In this document: positions 1 to 5,165 of the stretch, in pieces | Layout of the letters: each line of letters begins with the position of its first letter | Numbering within the stretch: position 1 is the first letter of the stretch | Source of the DNA: an uncultured Pirellulaceae bacterium | Lineage (GTDB): Bacteria > Planctomycetota > Planctomycetia > Pirellulales > Pirellulaceae | Reading direction: 5' to 3' | Length of the DNA stretch: 5,165 bases | NCBI GenBank assembly: GCA_947259675.1 | Contig: CAMYNE010000222.1 | Location: 1 to 5,165, forward strand | Program-made: the position numbers and the translations under genes | Notes under the pieces: model-generated | The model's input: only the letters and a program-made list of their open reading frames with translations | Database searches by the model: none | Told to the model about the DNA's origin: nothing

Positions 1-332
1 CGGGTGCCCGAATCGGAGAGCTCGCCGCTGATTCTCGCCACCTGCGGCACCTGGCTGCGGATCAGCTCCATGTCCTCGTCGGTGACCCGTACCCGGCGGC
101 CGTGCGGCAGACCCTGCCAGTCTTTGCTGGTGCGCACCGGCCAGCAGATGACGATGTTTTCGCCGAGGCCCTTGAAATTGATCCCGACCTGCTTGTGGAA
201 GCCCTCGCCGAAGGCGAGCAGCAGCGTCACGGAGGCGGTTCCCCAGATGATGCCGAAGATGGTCAGGAAGGTGCGGAGCTTCTGCGTCAGAAGGTCGGAG
301 AAGAACTGCTTGAGGTAGTTTCTGAGATACAT
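1..332 (-). CDS. MacB/FtsX-type ABC transporter permease, N-terminal part (runs off window)
   Basis: The minus strand is open from an ATG at 332-330 to the window edge, giving 110 codons. The protein begins MYLRNYLKQFFSDLLTQKLR and continues with a hydrophobic segment (about residues 21-42, TFLTIFGIIWGTASVTLLLA), then a soluble stretch with GLGENIVICWP and GLPHGRRVRVTDED. This is the usual start of a MacB-type permease: a short cytoplasmic helix, the first transmembrane helix, then the beginning of the periplasmic MacB core domain. Such permeases work with an ATPase and a periplasmic adaptor in tripartite export or mechanotransmission; the substrate cannot be told. The C-terminal membrane helices lie outside the window. 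It starts 5 nt after the stop of an adaptor gene fragment, the expected operon order. GC is high and third codon positions are mostly G or C, unlike the genes to the right. A short AAGG lies only 2 nt before the ATG, so the ribosome site is weak. Confidence 0.85.
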   Translation of the reverse strand, partial: MYLRNYLKQFFSDLLTQKLRTFLTIFGIIWGTASVTLLLAFGEGFHKQVGINFKGLGENIVICWPVRTSKDWQGLPHGRRVRVTDEDMELIRSQVPQVARISGELSDSGT

Positions 333-337
333 GGCCT

Positions 338-418
338 TCAAGCGATCTCGCGCGGCGGACGCTCCACTACCTCGTCTTCGTCGGTCAGACCCGAGACGAT
401 CTCGACGTTGATGCCGGT
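338..418 (-). pseudogene. C-terminal remnant of a HlyD/MacA-type efflux adaptor (membrane fusion protein)
   Basis: On the minus strand the last ~26 residues before the stop at 340-338 read TGINVEIVSGLTDEDEVV followed by ERPPREIA. The pattern G-x-x-VEIVSGL-x-x-x-DEVV is the characteristic last beta strand region of RND/MacA-type periplasmic adaptors. Those proteins link an inner membrane transporter to an outer membrane channel. The stop is 5 nt before the permease ATG, supporting an adaptor-permease operon. Upstream of about 418 the homology stops abruptly, because the DNA becomes the antisense of a yebC gene end. The reading frame stays open through that antisense DNA to an ATG at 622, which would give a 94-residue hybrid protein, but the first two thirds look like shadow translation. 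The gene is therefore broken by rearrangement or by an assembly join. The family call rests on a short stretch, but position and motif agree. Confidence 0.65.
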
Positions 419-532
419 CGCAAAGTCTTGAAACTGATTGAAACACTCGACGATCATGATGACGTCCAGGCCGTCTCCGCCAACTTCAATATCTCCGCCG
501 AAGCGATGGCTCAAATCGAAACGGACGCGTAG
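413..532 (+). pseudogene. yebC: C-terminal remnant of YebC/TACO1-family regulator or translation factor
   Basis: In the plus-strand frame ending with TAG at 530-532, the residues read AGRKVLKLIETLDDHDDVQ, then AVSANFNISAEAMAQIETDA. This matches the conserved tail of YebC/TACO1 proteins (K-x-L-x-LIE-x-LEDHDDVQ-x-V-x-x-N-x-x-I). Members of this family are described as DNA-binding regulators or as factors that help ribosomes through difficult sequences such as proline runs. Only about 39 of the family's usual ~240-250 residues are present. Upstream of 413 the frame gives unrelated residues (HYLVFVGQTRDDLDV), meets a stop at 323-325, and has no plausible start, so the rest of the gene is missing. 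GC is about 50%, like the rest of the window to the right and unlike the permease side. It converges on the glycyl-tRNA synthetase gene. Confidence 0.75.
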
Positions 533-539
533 GTCGAAA

Positions 540-584
540 TCGGACAGGATGATTTCGGACAGGATGATTTCGGACAGGATGATT
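540..584. repeat. Three perfect 15-bp tandem repeats
   Basis: The unit TCGGACAGGATGATT occurs three times head to tail (540-554, 555-569, 570-584) with no mismatches. A partial fourth copy starts TCAGAC. It lies 8 nt after the yebC stop, in the convergent gap before the end of glyS. Because the unit is a multiple of three, the minus strand reads it as repeating SEIIL, but nothing shows that this is translated. It is more likely a small replication-slippage minisatellite. Confidence 0.9.
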
Positions 585-651
585 TCAGACGAATACGTCG
601 GCTCTTGAGCATTTTTGATCAAGAATCAAATCATTCTGTCAAAAAAGACGC

Positions 652-682
652 CGTGTTTTTGTACGCCATCACGATTTTTTTT
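652..682 (+). terminator. Possible weak terminator after the yebC remnant
   Basis: A short inverted repeat, CGTG (652-655) and CACG (670-673) around a 14-nt loop, is followed by A and then eight T residues (675-682). The layout fits a rho-independent terminator for plus-strand transcription out of yebC, but the stem is only 4 bp, so the case is weak. The rest of the gap between 533 and 735 holds the tandem repeat, a small AT-rich hairpin (TTTGAT 614-619 with ATCAAA 625-630), and nothing that looks coding. No strong terminator for glyS on the minus strand was seen. Confidence 0.22.
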
Positions 683-735
683 AGATGGACGCACTGGCGA
701 TCAAGCCCCTTTCGTTTCACGTAACGGTCGCGACA

Positions 736-2379
736 TTATCCGTTCATTTTTTCGCGAATCACGGATTCACATTCTTCGATTTTGACGCGAATTTGCTCCA
801 GCGTATCCCGATCGCGTAGCGTGACCGTATTGTCATCAAGTGACTGACCGTCGACCGTAATGCAATAAGGCGTTCCCGCTTCGTCCTGTCGCCGGTAGCG
901 TCGACCGACGGCGCCCTTCTCGTCGTAGAACACGTGAAAGCTCTTTTTCAGGTCGAGGTAAACCTGCTTGGCCAATTCCGGCATCCCATCCTTCTTGACC
1001 AGCGGAAATATCGCGGCTTTGATGGGCGCGATTCTCGGGTGCAATCGCATCACGGTCCGAGTCTGCATTTTGCCCTTGTCGTCGGGAGCTTCATCTTCGC
1101 TGTAAGCCTCGCAAAGGAAGGCCAGTGTCGACCGGTCTACACCCGCTGAAGGTTCGATCACGTGCGGTGTATATTTTTCGTTGGTCAAATCGTCACGATA
1201 ACTCAAATCCTTGCCACTGCCTTTCCATTTTGGTTTGCCATCGGAATCCAACTGCAATTCCAAGGGGTCTGTTTTTTCGTCGAGCTTACCCTCCATGTGG
1301 CTGCGAAGATCAAAATCGCCTCGATGGGAAACACCTTCCAACTCACCAAACTCGCCTTCGACCATAAACGGAAAAGCATACTCAATGTCAGCAGTTCCAA
1401 TCGAATAATGAGCCAGTTCTGCGCGTGAGTGTTCGCGTAGAATCAAATTTTCGCTGGAGATACCCAAATCCTGGTACCAAGCCATCCGTCGATCACGCCA
1501 GAATTGGTACCATGCTTGCGAATCGTTCGGATGGCAAAAGAACTCGATCTCCATTTGTTCAAATTCACGCGAACGAAAAGTGAAATTTCGGGGCGTGATT
1601 TCGTTGCGAAAGCTCTTGCCAATTTGAGCAATTCCCAATGGCAGCCGATGCCGCGTGCTGTCGAGCACGTTTTTGAAATTCACAAAGATACCTTGAGCCG
1701 TTTCCGGGCGCAGGAAAGATGTACCTTCTTCGCCCGAAAGTGCACCAACAACAGTTTTGAACATCAAGTTGAACTCGCGCGGCTCGGTTAAAGTGCCAAG
1801 TGTTTTCGCATCAGGACCGAGAACTTCGTCAAATCCGTCGATTTCGGTGAGGCAGGTTGAATCGCCTTCCCAGCTGAGACTGTCCGCATGCTTGGCTCGC
1901 AAGTTGAAAAATTTGAGGGCCTGTTTTTCAAAATGAGCCTGCTCGTCGTCGCCGGCAGGTGCTGTAACAAATATCTTTTTGTCTTTTGCTTCGACCCAAC
2001 GGCCGTTGAGTTGGTCGTGTCGATATCGCTTTTTGGATTCCCGGCAATCGACCATGAAGTCATGAAACAGGTCGTAGTGACCGGAGCATTTCCAGACTTG
2101 GGGGTGCATGATGATCGTGCAATCGAGACCTTCCATCGCATAGGGTGAAGGCGCGCCGGGCAACGTGTTCACATCGTCGTGGCCGCGAACCATATCTTGC
2201 CACCATGCTTCTTTGACATTTCGTTTGAGCTCAACGCCCAGCGGGCCGTAGTCCCAGAATCCCTGCAAACCACCGTATATTTCACTCGACTGAAACAAAA
2301 ATCCGCGTCGTTTGCACAACGAAACGATCTGTTCCATGTCTTTCGGTTTAGACGGACTTTCAACGGAAGAGTTGGTCAT
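736..2379 (-). CDS. glyS: Glycyl-tRNA synthetase, dimeric (alpha-2) class II type
   Basis: This cytoplasmic enzyme charges tRNA-Gly with glycine using ATP. The 547-residue product is the single-chain homodimeric form shared by many bacteria, archaea and eukaryotes, not the alpha-2 beta-2 form encoded by separate glyQ and glyS genes. The N-terminal region has RRGFLFQSSEIYGG and GFWDYGPLGVELKRN (about 24-54), typical of the family. The class II core follows: RPETAQGIF (224-232), motif 2 with FRNE (257-260) and REFEQMEIEFF (271-281), the glycine-site segment EGVSHRGDFDL (348-358), and motif 3 EPSAGVDR (409-416). The anticodon-binding domain spans about 447-547 (LHPRIAPIKAAIFPL onwards). It is longer than the ~460-residue forms of Firmicutes, mainly through extra residues around 125-180. 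The start at 2379 is supported by AGGA 8 nt upstream; M15 is an alternative. The gene lies 155 nt downstream of comB on the same strand. Confidence 0.97.
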   Translation of the reverse strand: MTNSSVESPSKPKDMEQIVSLCKRRGFLFQSSEIYGGLQGFWDYGPLGVELKRNVKEAWWQDMVRGHDDVNTLPGAPSPYAMEGLDCTIIMHPQVWKCSGHYDLFHDFMVDCRESKKRYRHDQLNGRWVEAKDKKIFVTAPAGDDEQAHFEKQALKFFNLRAKHADSLSWEGDSTCLTEIDGFDEVLGPDAKTLGTLTEPREFNLMFKTVVGALSGEEGTSFLRPETAQGIFVNFKNVLDSTRHRLPLGIAQIGKSFRNEITPRNFTFRSREFEQMEIEFFCHPNDSQAWYQFWRDRRMAWYQDLGISSENLILREHSRAELAHYSIGTADIEYAFPFMVEGEFGELEGVSHRGDFDLRSHMEGKLDEKTDPLELQLDSDGKPKWKGSGKDLSYRDDLTNEKYTPHVIEPSAGVDRSTLAFLCEAYSEDEAPDDKGKMQTRTVMRLHPRIAPIKAAIFPLVKKDGMPELAKQVYLDLKKSFHVFYDEKGAVGRRYRRQDEAGTPYCITVDGQSLDDNTVTLRDRDTLEQIRVKIEECESVIREKMNG

Positions 2380-2417
2380 GAAATTGGTCCTGATTCACGG
2401 TGTCGTTGGAAGCAAAG

Positions 2418-2446
2418 ATTTTACGCGTCCGCATGAAAACGGTCTA
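2418..2446 (-). promoter_or_regulatory. Putative sigma-70-type promoter for glyS
   Basis: On the minus strand, TAGACC (2446-2441, 4 of 6 to the -35 consensus) is separated by exactly 17 nt from TAAAAT (2423-2418, 5 of 6 to the -10 consensus). Transcription would start near 2411, giving a leader of about 32 nt that includes the AGGA ribosome site at 2391-2388. The position in the 155-nt comB-glyS gap suits independent expression of glyS. The rest of that gap (2447-2534) holds no convincing terminator or small gene. Planctomycete promoters are poorly characterised, so this is a pattern match only. Confidence 0.35.
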
Positions 2447-2534
2447 CGGCAGGCAAAAAATTCCCACGTTCAAGCTACTGTCGGACCAGTTGGTCTGCGA
2501 TCGGAATCTCCAGAATATGAAGCGTCGAACTACC

Positions 2535-3281
2535 TCAGTCGGCTCGGATTGTCCATTCACCGACATCCAGCACGGGAACATTTTGTATCGTGTCAATCTG
2601 AGCGCAAAACTGAATATCCGAGTCCAGTCCGATACGAACTAGATTCTTTCCGCCGCGAGCGGTTCGCATAAAATCGGCCAATTCAAAGTCTTCCCTGGAA
2701 ATTCGCTTTTGAACCAGCAGCCAATGGTTCAACGCCGTTTGCGCACCATCGTCGATCGACACTTCCGGTACATTTTTGTCAATTCGCTCAACCAAAGCAC
2801 CGGCAAACAACACGTCTTCGCTTGTGACGAATCCGTCGGTTCCAGAGCACAAAACGGTAATCATCTCTTCCGCCCAGACTTCGTTGATGACCGCTGCGAG
2901 GTTGACGAACGAACCCATGAGAATCCGCTTCGCTTGCCTGCATTTTTCCATCGCAACCGTGCCGTTGGTTGTTGTTAAGATCAAGGTTTTATCCTTGATC
3001 ACATCGGGCGTGTATTCCAGTGGCGAGTTGCCACAATGGAATCCATCGATCCTTTTGCCGTGTCGTTCTCCGCCCATTACCGAGCAATCGCCAAGTTGAT
3101 CGTGCGTTTGCCGAGCCAACTCGATGCTGGGACAAGGAACGATACAGCTCGCACCTGCGTTCAGTGCAGCGGCGATCGTTGTTGTGGCTCGCAGGATATC
3201 CACGACAATTACGACTCGATCGACGAGGTTTTCGGGTTGCAGCGTCGATGGCAGGAAATAGACTTGCAAATTCGGGTTCAT
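2535..3281 (-). CDS. comB: ComB-family 2-phosphosulfolactate phosphatase
   Basis: The 248-residue product matches the ComB family throughout its length. Conserved blocks are VVDILRATTTI (27-36 region), GGERHGKRIDGFHCGNSPLE (70-89), TTTNGT (103-108), CSGTDGFVTSED (145-156), and ARGGKNLVRIGL with DIQFCAQID near the C-terminus (208-230). Characterised members are magnesium-dependent acid phosphatases that convert 2-phosphosulfolactate to sulfolactate, a step of coenzyme M synthesis in methanogens. ComB homologues also occur in many bacteria that make no coenzyme M, where the true substrate is often unknown. No comA, comC or other sulfonate gene is visible here, so the specific reaction is inferred from the family only. 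No Shine-Dalgarno sequence precedes the ATG. The gene diverges from ubiE across 112 nt and lies upstream of glyS. A TATGAT at 3312-3307 on its strand could be a -10 box, but no good -35 goes with it. Confidence 0.9.
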   Translation of the reverse strand: MNPNLQVYFLPSTLQPENLVDRVVIVVDILRATTTIAAALNAGASCIVPCPSIELARQTHDQLGDCSVMGGERHGKRIDGFHCGNSPLEYTPDVIKDKTLILTTTNGTVAMEKCRQAKRILMGSFVNLAAVINEVWAEEMITVLCSGTDGFVTSEDVLFAGALVERIDKNVPEVSIDDGAQTALNHWLLVQKRISREDFELADFMRTARGGKNLVRIGLDSDIQFCAQIDTIQNVPVLDVGEWTIRAD

Positions 3282-3393
3282 TTAATCATTCGCGGAGTTT
3301 GGCGGGATCATAGCTGACCATAGTCCGTTAATGTATCTTGGTTGATTCGGTTAGTCAGTAGTCAGTATCCCCAGTTCTCACTCGAATAAATCA
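3282..3393. promoter_or_regulatory. Divergent intergenic region between comB and ubiE
   Basis: These 112 nt must carry the promoters of both comB (leftward) and the ubiE cluster (rightward). Possible elements are TATGAT at 3312-3307 for comB and TTGATT at 3342-3347 with a poor TATCCC at 3366-3371 for ubiE. Neither pair is convincing. A 7-bp direct repeat, AGTCAGT at 3353-3359 and 3360-3366, sits in front of ubiE. No Shine-Dalgarno sequence precedes the ubiE ATG at 3394. Confidence 0.4.
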
Positions 3394-4104
3394 ATGACCA
3401 CGCCAGTCGACAAATCCAGCGAACGCGTTCGCGATATGTTTGGCGAAATTGCCCCAAAATACGACCGCATGAATCATCTGCTATCGATGAATGTCGATCG
3501 CTATTGGCGTTGGAAGACGGTTCGCAAACTGGCCCCTAACAAGACCGATCCAATCCTTGACGTTTGCACAGGAACCGGCGATTTGGCATTCGCTTTTCAC
3601 AAGTATACGGACGGCGCGGTGCCGGTAGTTGGCTCCGATTTCTGCTTTGAAATGCTTGAAGTCGGCCGCTCGAAAAGCCGTAAGACCGGTCGAGAAGTTA
3701 GCTTTGTTGAAGGCGACGCCCAGAATCTCCCGTTTGAAAACGACCGGTTTCAGATCGTATCGGCAGCATTCGGATTGCGAAATGTGGCCGATACGGATTT
3801 GGGTTTGGCAGAGATGACGCGTGTTTGCAAACCGGGCGGCCAAGTTGCCATCCTGGAATTCACCATGCCCCGATCTCAACCGATCAAGGGCCTGTACGGA
3901 TGGTATTTCAAAAATGTGCTTCCCAGGATTGGTCAGCAGTTCGCCAAAAACAACTCCAGCGCCTACAACTATCTTCCGGATAGCGTTGGCGAATTTCCCT
4001 GTTACGAAAGACTTGTCAAAAAAATGTTGGCTGTCGGCCTGTCGACGGCCAAATTTTATCCGCTGACGTTCGGTATCGCGACTTTGTATGTGGGGGTCAA
4101 GTGA
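3394..4104 (+). CDS. ubiE: UbiE/MenG demethylmenaquinone C-methyltransferase
   Basis: The 236-residue protein is a class I SAM-dependent methyltransferase that adds the ring methyl group in the last step of menaquinone (and, where present, ubiquinone) synthesis. It shows the whole UbiE signature: VRDMFGEIAPKYDRMNHLLS (12-31), the SAM-binding loop LDVCTGTGDLA (55-65), an acidic residue after the next strand (SDF, 81-83), GDAQNLPF (107-114), FGLRN (126-130), ILEF (153-156), YLPDSV (193-198) and the C-terminal GIATLYVGVK (227-236). Length is normal for the family. It heads the plus-strand cluster and its stop overlaps the ubiX start by 4 nt, so the two are very likely co-transcribed and translationally coupled. 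If this organism makes only menaquinone, as known planctomycetes do, menG is the functionally apt name. Confidence 0.96.
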   Translation: MTTPVDKSSERVRDMFGEIAPKYDRMNHLLSMNVDRYWRWKTVRKLAPNKTDPILDVCTGTGDLAFAFHKYTDGAVPVVGSDFCFEMLEVGRSKSRKTGREVSFVEGDAQNLPFENDRFQIVSAAFGLRNVADTDLGLAEMTRVCKPGGQVAILEFTMPRSQPIKGLYGWYFKNVLPRIGQQFAKNNSSAYNYLPDSVGEFPCYERLVKKMLAVGLSTAKFYPLTFGIATLYVGVK

Positions 4105-4697
4105 ATCATCCGGTTGTTTTGGCGATTACCGGCGCGAGCGGCGTCGTCTACGGTCAACGGCTGCTTGAAGTCTTGATCGCTGCTGGTATCGAAGTACATC
4201 TTACGATCAGTGTTTCAGCGCGCCTGATTTTGGACCACGAACTTGGGATCAAAGTCGATCTGAAGCAGTTTGAGCTGACTCAGTTGCTGCCCCATCTCAG
4301 CGATGATGCAAACGTGGTCTACCATCATTACCAGGACTTCATGACTCCGATTGCGAGTGGCTCGCACAAAACATCCGCGATGGTGGTCTGTCCTTGCAGC
4401 GGTAGCACGCTCAGCGGCATTGCCACTGCGGCCGGGAAAAACCTGATTCAGCGAGCCGCCGATGTGCATTTGAAAGAACGACGCCCGTTGATTTTGGTTA
4501 CTCGAGAAACGCCGTTGTCGTTAATTCAGATTCAGAATATGGAACGCGTGTGCAGCGCTGGCGGGACCATCATGCCAGCTTCTCCGGGTTTCTACCACGG
4601 TTGCGAATCGGTCACCGATCTGGTCGATTTTATAGTGGCGCGTGTCGCCGATCATCTTGATATCGAAAATCAGCTTATCAAGCGATGGGGATCGTAA
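4101..4697 (+). CDS. ubiX: UbiX-family flavin prenyltransferase
   Basis: UbiX joins dimethylallyl phosphate to reduced FMN to make prenyl-FMN, the cofactor of UbiD-type decarboxylases. The 198-residue product has the FMN loop ITGASGVVYG (9-18), SGSHKTSAMVVCPCSGSTLSG (86-106), the active-site segment VTRETPLS (133-140), MPASPGFYH (158-166, with the conserved Tyr165), and a C-terminal Arg195. The start is GTG at 4101, and GTGA overlaps the ubiE stop. A run of five G residues at 4092-4096, 4 nt before the GTG, can serve as ribosome site inside the end of ubiE. In the futalosine route the equivalent role is called MqnM, with a UbiD-like MqnL as partner; no ubiD/mqnL lies in the window. Length is close to the usual ~190 residues, and nothing looks damaged. 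Confidence 0.95.
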   Translation: MNHPVVLAITGASGVVYGQRLLEVLIAAGIEVHLTISVSARLILDHELGIKVDLKQFELTQLLPHLSDDANVVYHHYQDFMTPIASGSHKTSAMVVCPCSGSTLSGIATAAGKNLIQRAADVHLKERRPLILVTRETPLSLIQIQNMERVCSAGGTIMPASPGFYHGCESVTDLVDFIVARVADHLDIENQLIKRWGS

Positions 4698-4702
4698 TGT
4701 AG

Positions 4703-4723
4703 CTGCAATTGTCCCAATTGCAG
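4703..4723. repeat. Perfect 9-bp hairpin just after ubiX (copy 1 of CAATTG dyad)
   Basis: CTGCAATTG (4703-4711) and CAATTGCAG (4715-4723) form a perfect inverted repeat around the loop TCC, starting 6 nt after the ubiX stop. No T-run follows, so it does not look like an intrinsic terminator. Its core CAATTGTCCCAATTG (4706-4720) recurs, inverted and with one mismatch, at 4746-4760. Possible roles are an operator, an mRNA processing or stability element, or an mRNA switch. Confidence 0.8.
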
Positions 4724-4743
4724 AGCAACACTATGTAATCAAA

Positions 4744-4762
4744 AACAATTGAGACAATTGTT
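4744..4762. repeat. Perfect 8-bp hairpin before ubiA (copy 2 of CAATTG dyad)
   Basis: AACAATTG (4744-4751) and CAATTGTT (4755-4762) form a perfect inverted repeat around the loop AGA. Read on the minus strand the core is CAATTGTCTCAATTG, 14 of 15 identical to copy 1, whose centre is 40 bp away. A further inverted pair, AGCAACA (4724-4730) with TGTTGCT (4759-4765), overlaps this stem, so alternative RNA folds are possible. It lies 50 nt before the ubiA ATG and has no T-run after it. Confidence 0.8.
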
Positions 4763-4812
4763 GCTACACTGTTTGCGAACCTGACACAAAACCGAGAAAT
4801 GGCAACCAGTTA

Positions 4813-5165
4813 ATGCAACAAATCAAACAGCTGCTGGAGATGATTCGTTTTAGCCATACAATTTTCGCGCTGCCGTTTGCTCTACTGGCAGCGGTCATGG
4901 CGTGGACGGCGCCGTCGATCGAATCCGCTTCAACAGGATTCAGCTGGACCGAACTGATTGGGATTTTGGTGTGTATGGTCGGCGCCCGCAGCGCAGCGAT
5001 GGCCTTCAACCGATTAGCCGACCGAAATATAGACGCCGAGAACCCGCGTACTCAACAACGTCACATTCCCACAGGACGACTAACAGTAAAATCTGTGGTG
5101 TTGTTCACCTTGGTCAGTTCACTGATCTTTTTTGCCGGAACACTTTTCTTTTTGCCAAACTGGCT
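4813..5165 (+). CDS. ubiA: UbiA-family polyprenyltransferase, N-terminal part (runs off window)
   Basis: From the ATG at 4813, 117 codons are open to the window end. UbiA-family enzymes are integral membrane proteins that attach a polyprenyl chain to an aromatic ring. The N-terminus RFSHTIFALPFALLAAVMAW (12-31) is the usual first helix, a second hydrophobic segment spans about 46-64, and the first Asp-rich site reads NRLADRNIDAENPRT (66-80), with N66, D70 and D74 placed to bind the magnesium-diphosphate of the prenyl donor. HIPTGRL (84-90) follows, then the next membrane helix (about 93-114). The second Asp motif is beyond the window. With ubiE and ubiX adjacent, it probably prenylates the naphthoate precursor of menaquinone; the style resembles MqnP of the futalosine route more than MenA, though a 4-hydroxybenzoate enzyme cannot be excluded. 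No good Shine-Dalgarno sequence precedes the ATG, and another in-frame Met is residue 10. The 115-nt gap after ubiX may give it separate control. Confidence 0.92.
   Translation, partial: MQQIKQLLEMIRFSHTIFALPFALLAAVMAWTAPSIESASTGFSWTELIGILVCMVGARSAAMAFNRLADRNIDAENPRTQQRHIPTGRLTVKSVVLFTLVSSLIFFAGTLFFLPNW

Noticed and set aside
102..431. Plus-strand open frame of 109 codons at the left edge
   Set aside because: It is antisense to the permease and adaptor tail, whose minus-strand translations show clear family motifs; high GC lengthens shadow frames.
666..688. Inverted repeat CCATC / GATGG around a T-run, considered as a terminator
   Set aside because: The T-run is in the loop rather than after the stem, and the stem is only 5 bp.
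1470..1515. Short repeated GGTACCA-containing stretches in glyS
   Set aside because: They encode the same residues AWYQ twice (about 289-292 and 300-303), so the similarity follows from the protein sequence.
2312..2671. Plus-strand open frame of 119 codons spanning the glyS start, the gap and the comB end
   Set aside because: It lies mostly antisense to two well-supported genes, resembles no family I recognise, and has no ribosome site; it is a shadow frame.
2979..3000. Perfect 8-bp inverted repeat inside comB (GATCAAGG with CCTTGATC, 6-nt loop), resembling a terminator stem
   Set aside because: It lies within the conserved coding sequence for IKDKTLIL and has no T-run on either strand, so it is most simply a codon coincidence.
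4746..4770. Possible ubiA promoter using TTGAGA or AAAACA with TACACT
   Set aside because: TTGAGA is only 10 nt from TACACT, and the correctly spaced hexamer AAAACA matches the -35 consensus poorly, so no promoter is called.

Overview
The window looks like a piece of a Planctomycetota genome (Pirellulales-like), with a foreign-looking left edge. This guess rests on the protein styles (dimeric-type GlyRS, a ComB-family phosphatase outside any visible coenzyme M pathway, a UbiE-UbiX-UbiA quinone cluster), roughly 50% GC in the main part, and mostly weak Shine-Dalgarno sequences. It is not proven by a marker gene.

Left edge (1 to ~415): high-GC DNA (about 63% by hand count over 1-420) carrying, on the minus strand, the last ~26 residues of an efflux periplasmic adaptor (HlyD/MacA type), followed 5 nt later by the N-terminal 110 residues of a MacB/FtsX-type ABC permease that runs off the window. 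At about 411-420 the sequence changes abruptly. On the plus strand it becomes the last ~39 codons of a YebC/TACO1-family gene, and GC falls to about 50%. Both the adaptor and yebC are cut at this point, so it is either a real recombination junction or a chimeric assembly join.

Middle (533 to 3393): a 203-nt intergenic stretch with three perfect 15-bp tandem repeats, then two minus-strand genes: glycyl-tRNA synthetase (547 aa) and, upstream of it, a ComB-like 2-phosphosulfolactate phosphatase (248 aa). A 155-nt gap between them holds a plausible promoter for the synthetase gene.

Right (3394 to 5165): a plus-strand quinone cluster diverging from comB: ubiE/menG methyltransferase, ubiX flavin prenyltransferase (GTG start overlapping the ubiE stop by 4 nt), and, after a 115-nt gap, the start of a ubiA-family polyprenyltransferase truncated by the window end. 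Together they cover three late steps of menaquinone synthesis: prenylation, making the prenyl-FMN cofactor for the UbiD-type decarboxylase, and C-methylation. The ubiX-ubiA gap holds two perfect hairpins whose 15-bp cores are inverted near-copies of each other, the most intriguing non-coding structure in the window. I found no RNA genes, CRISPR arrays or insertion sequences, and no clear novel system.
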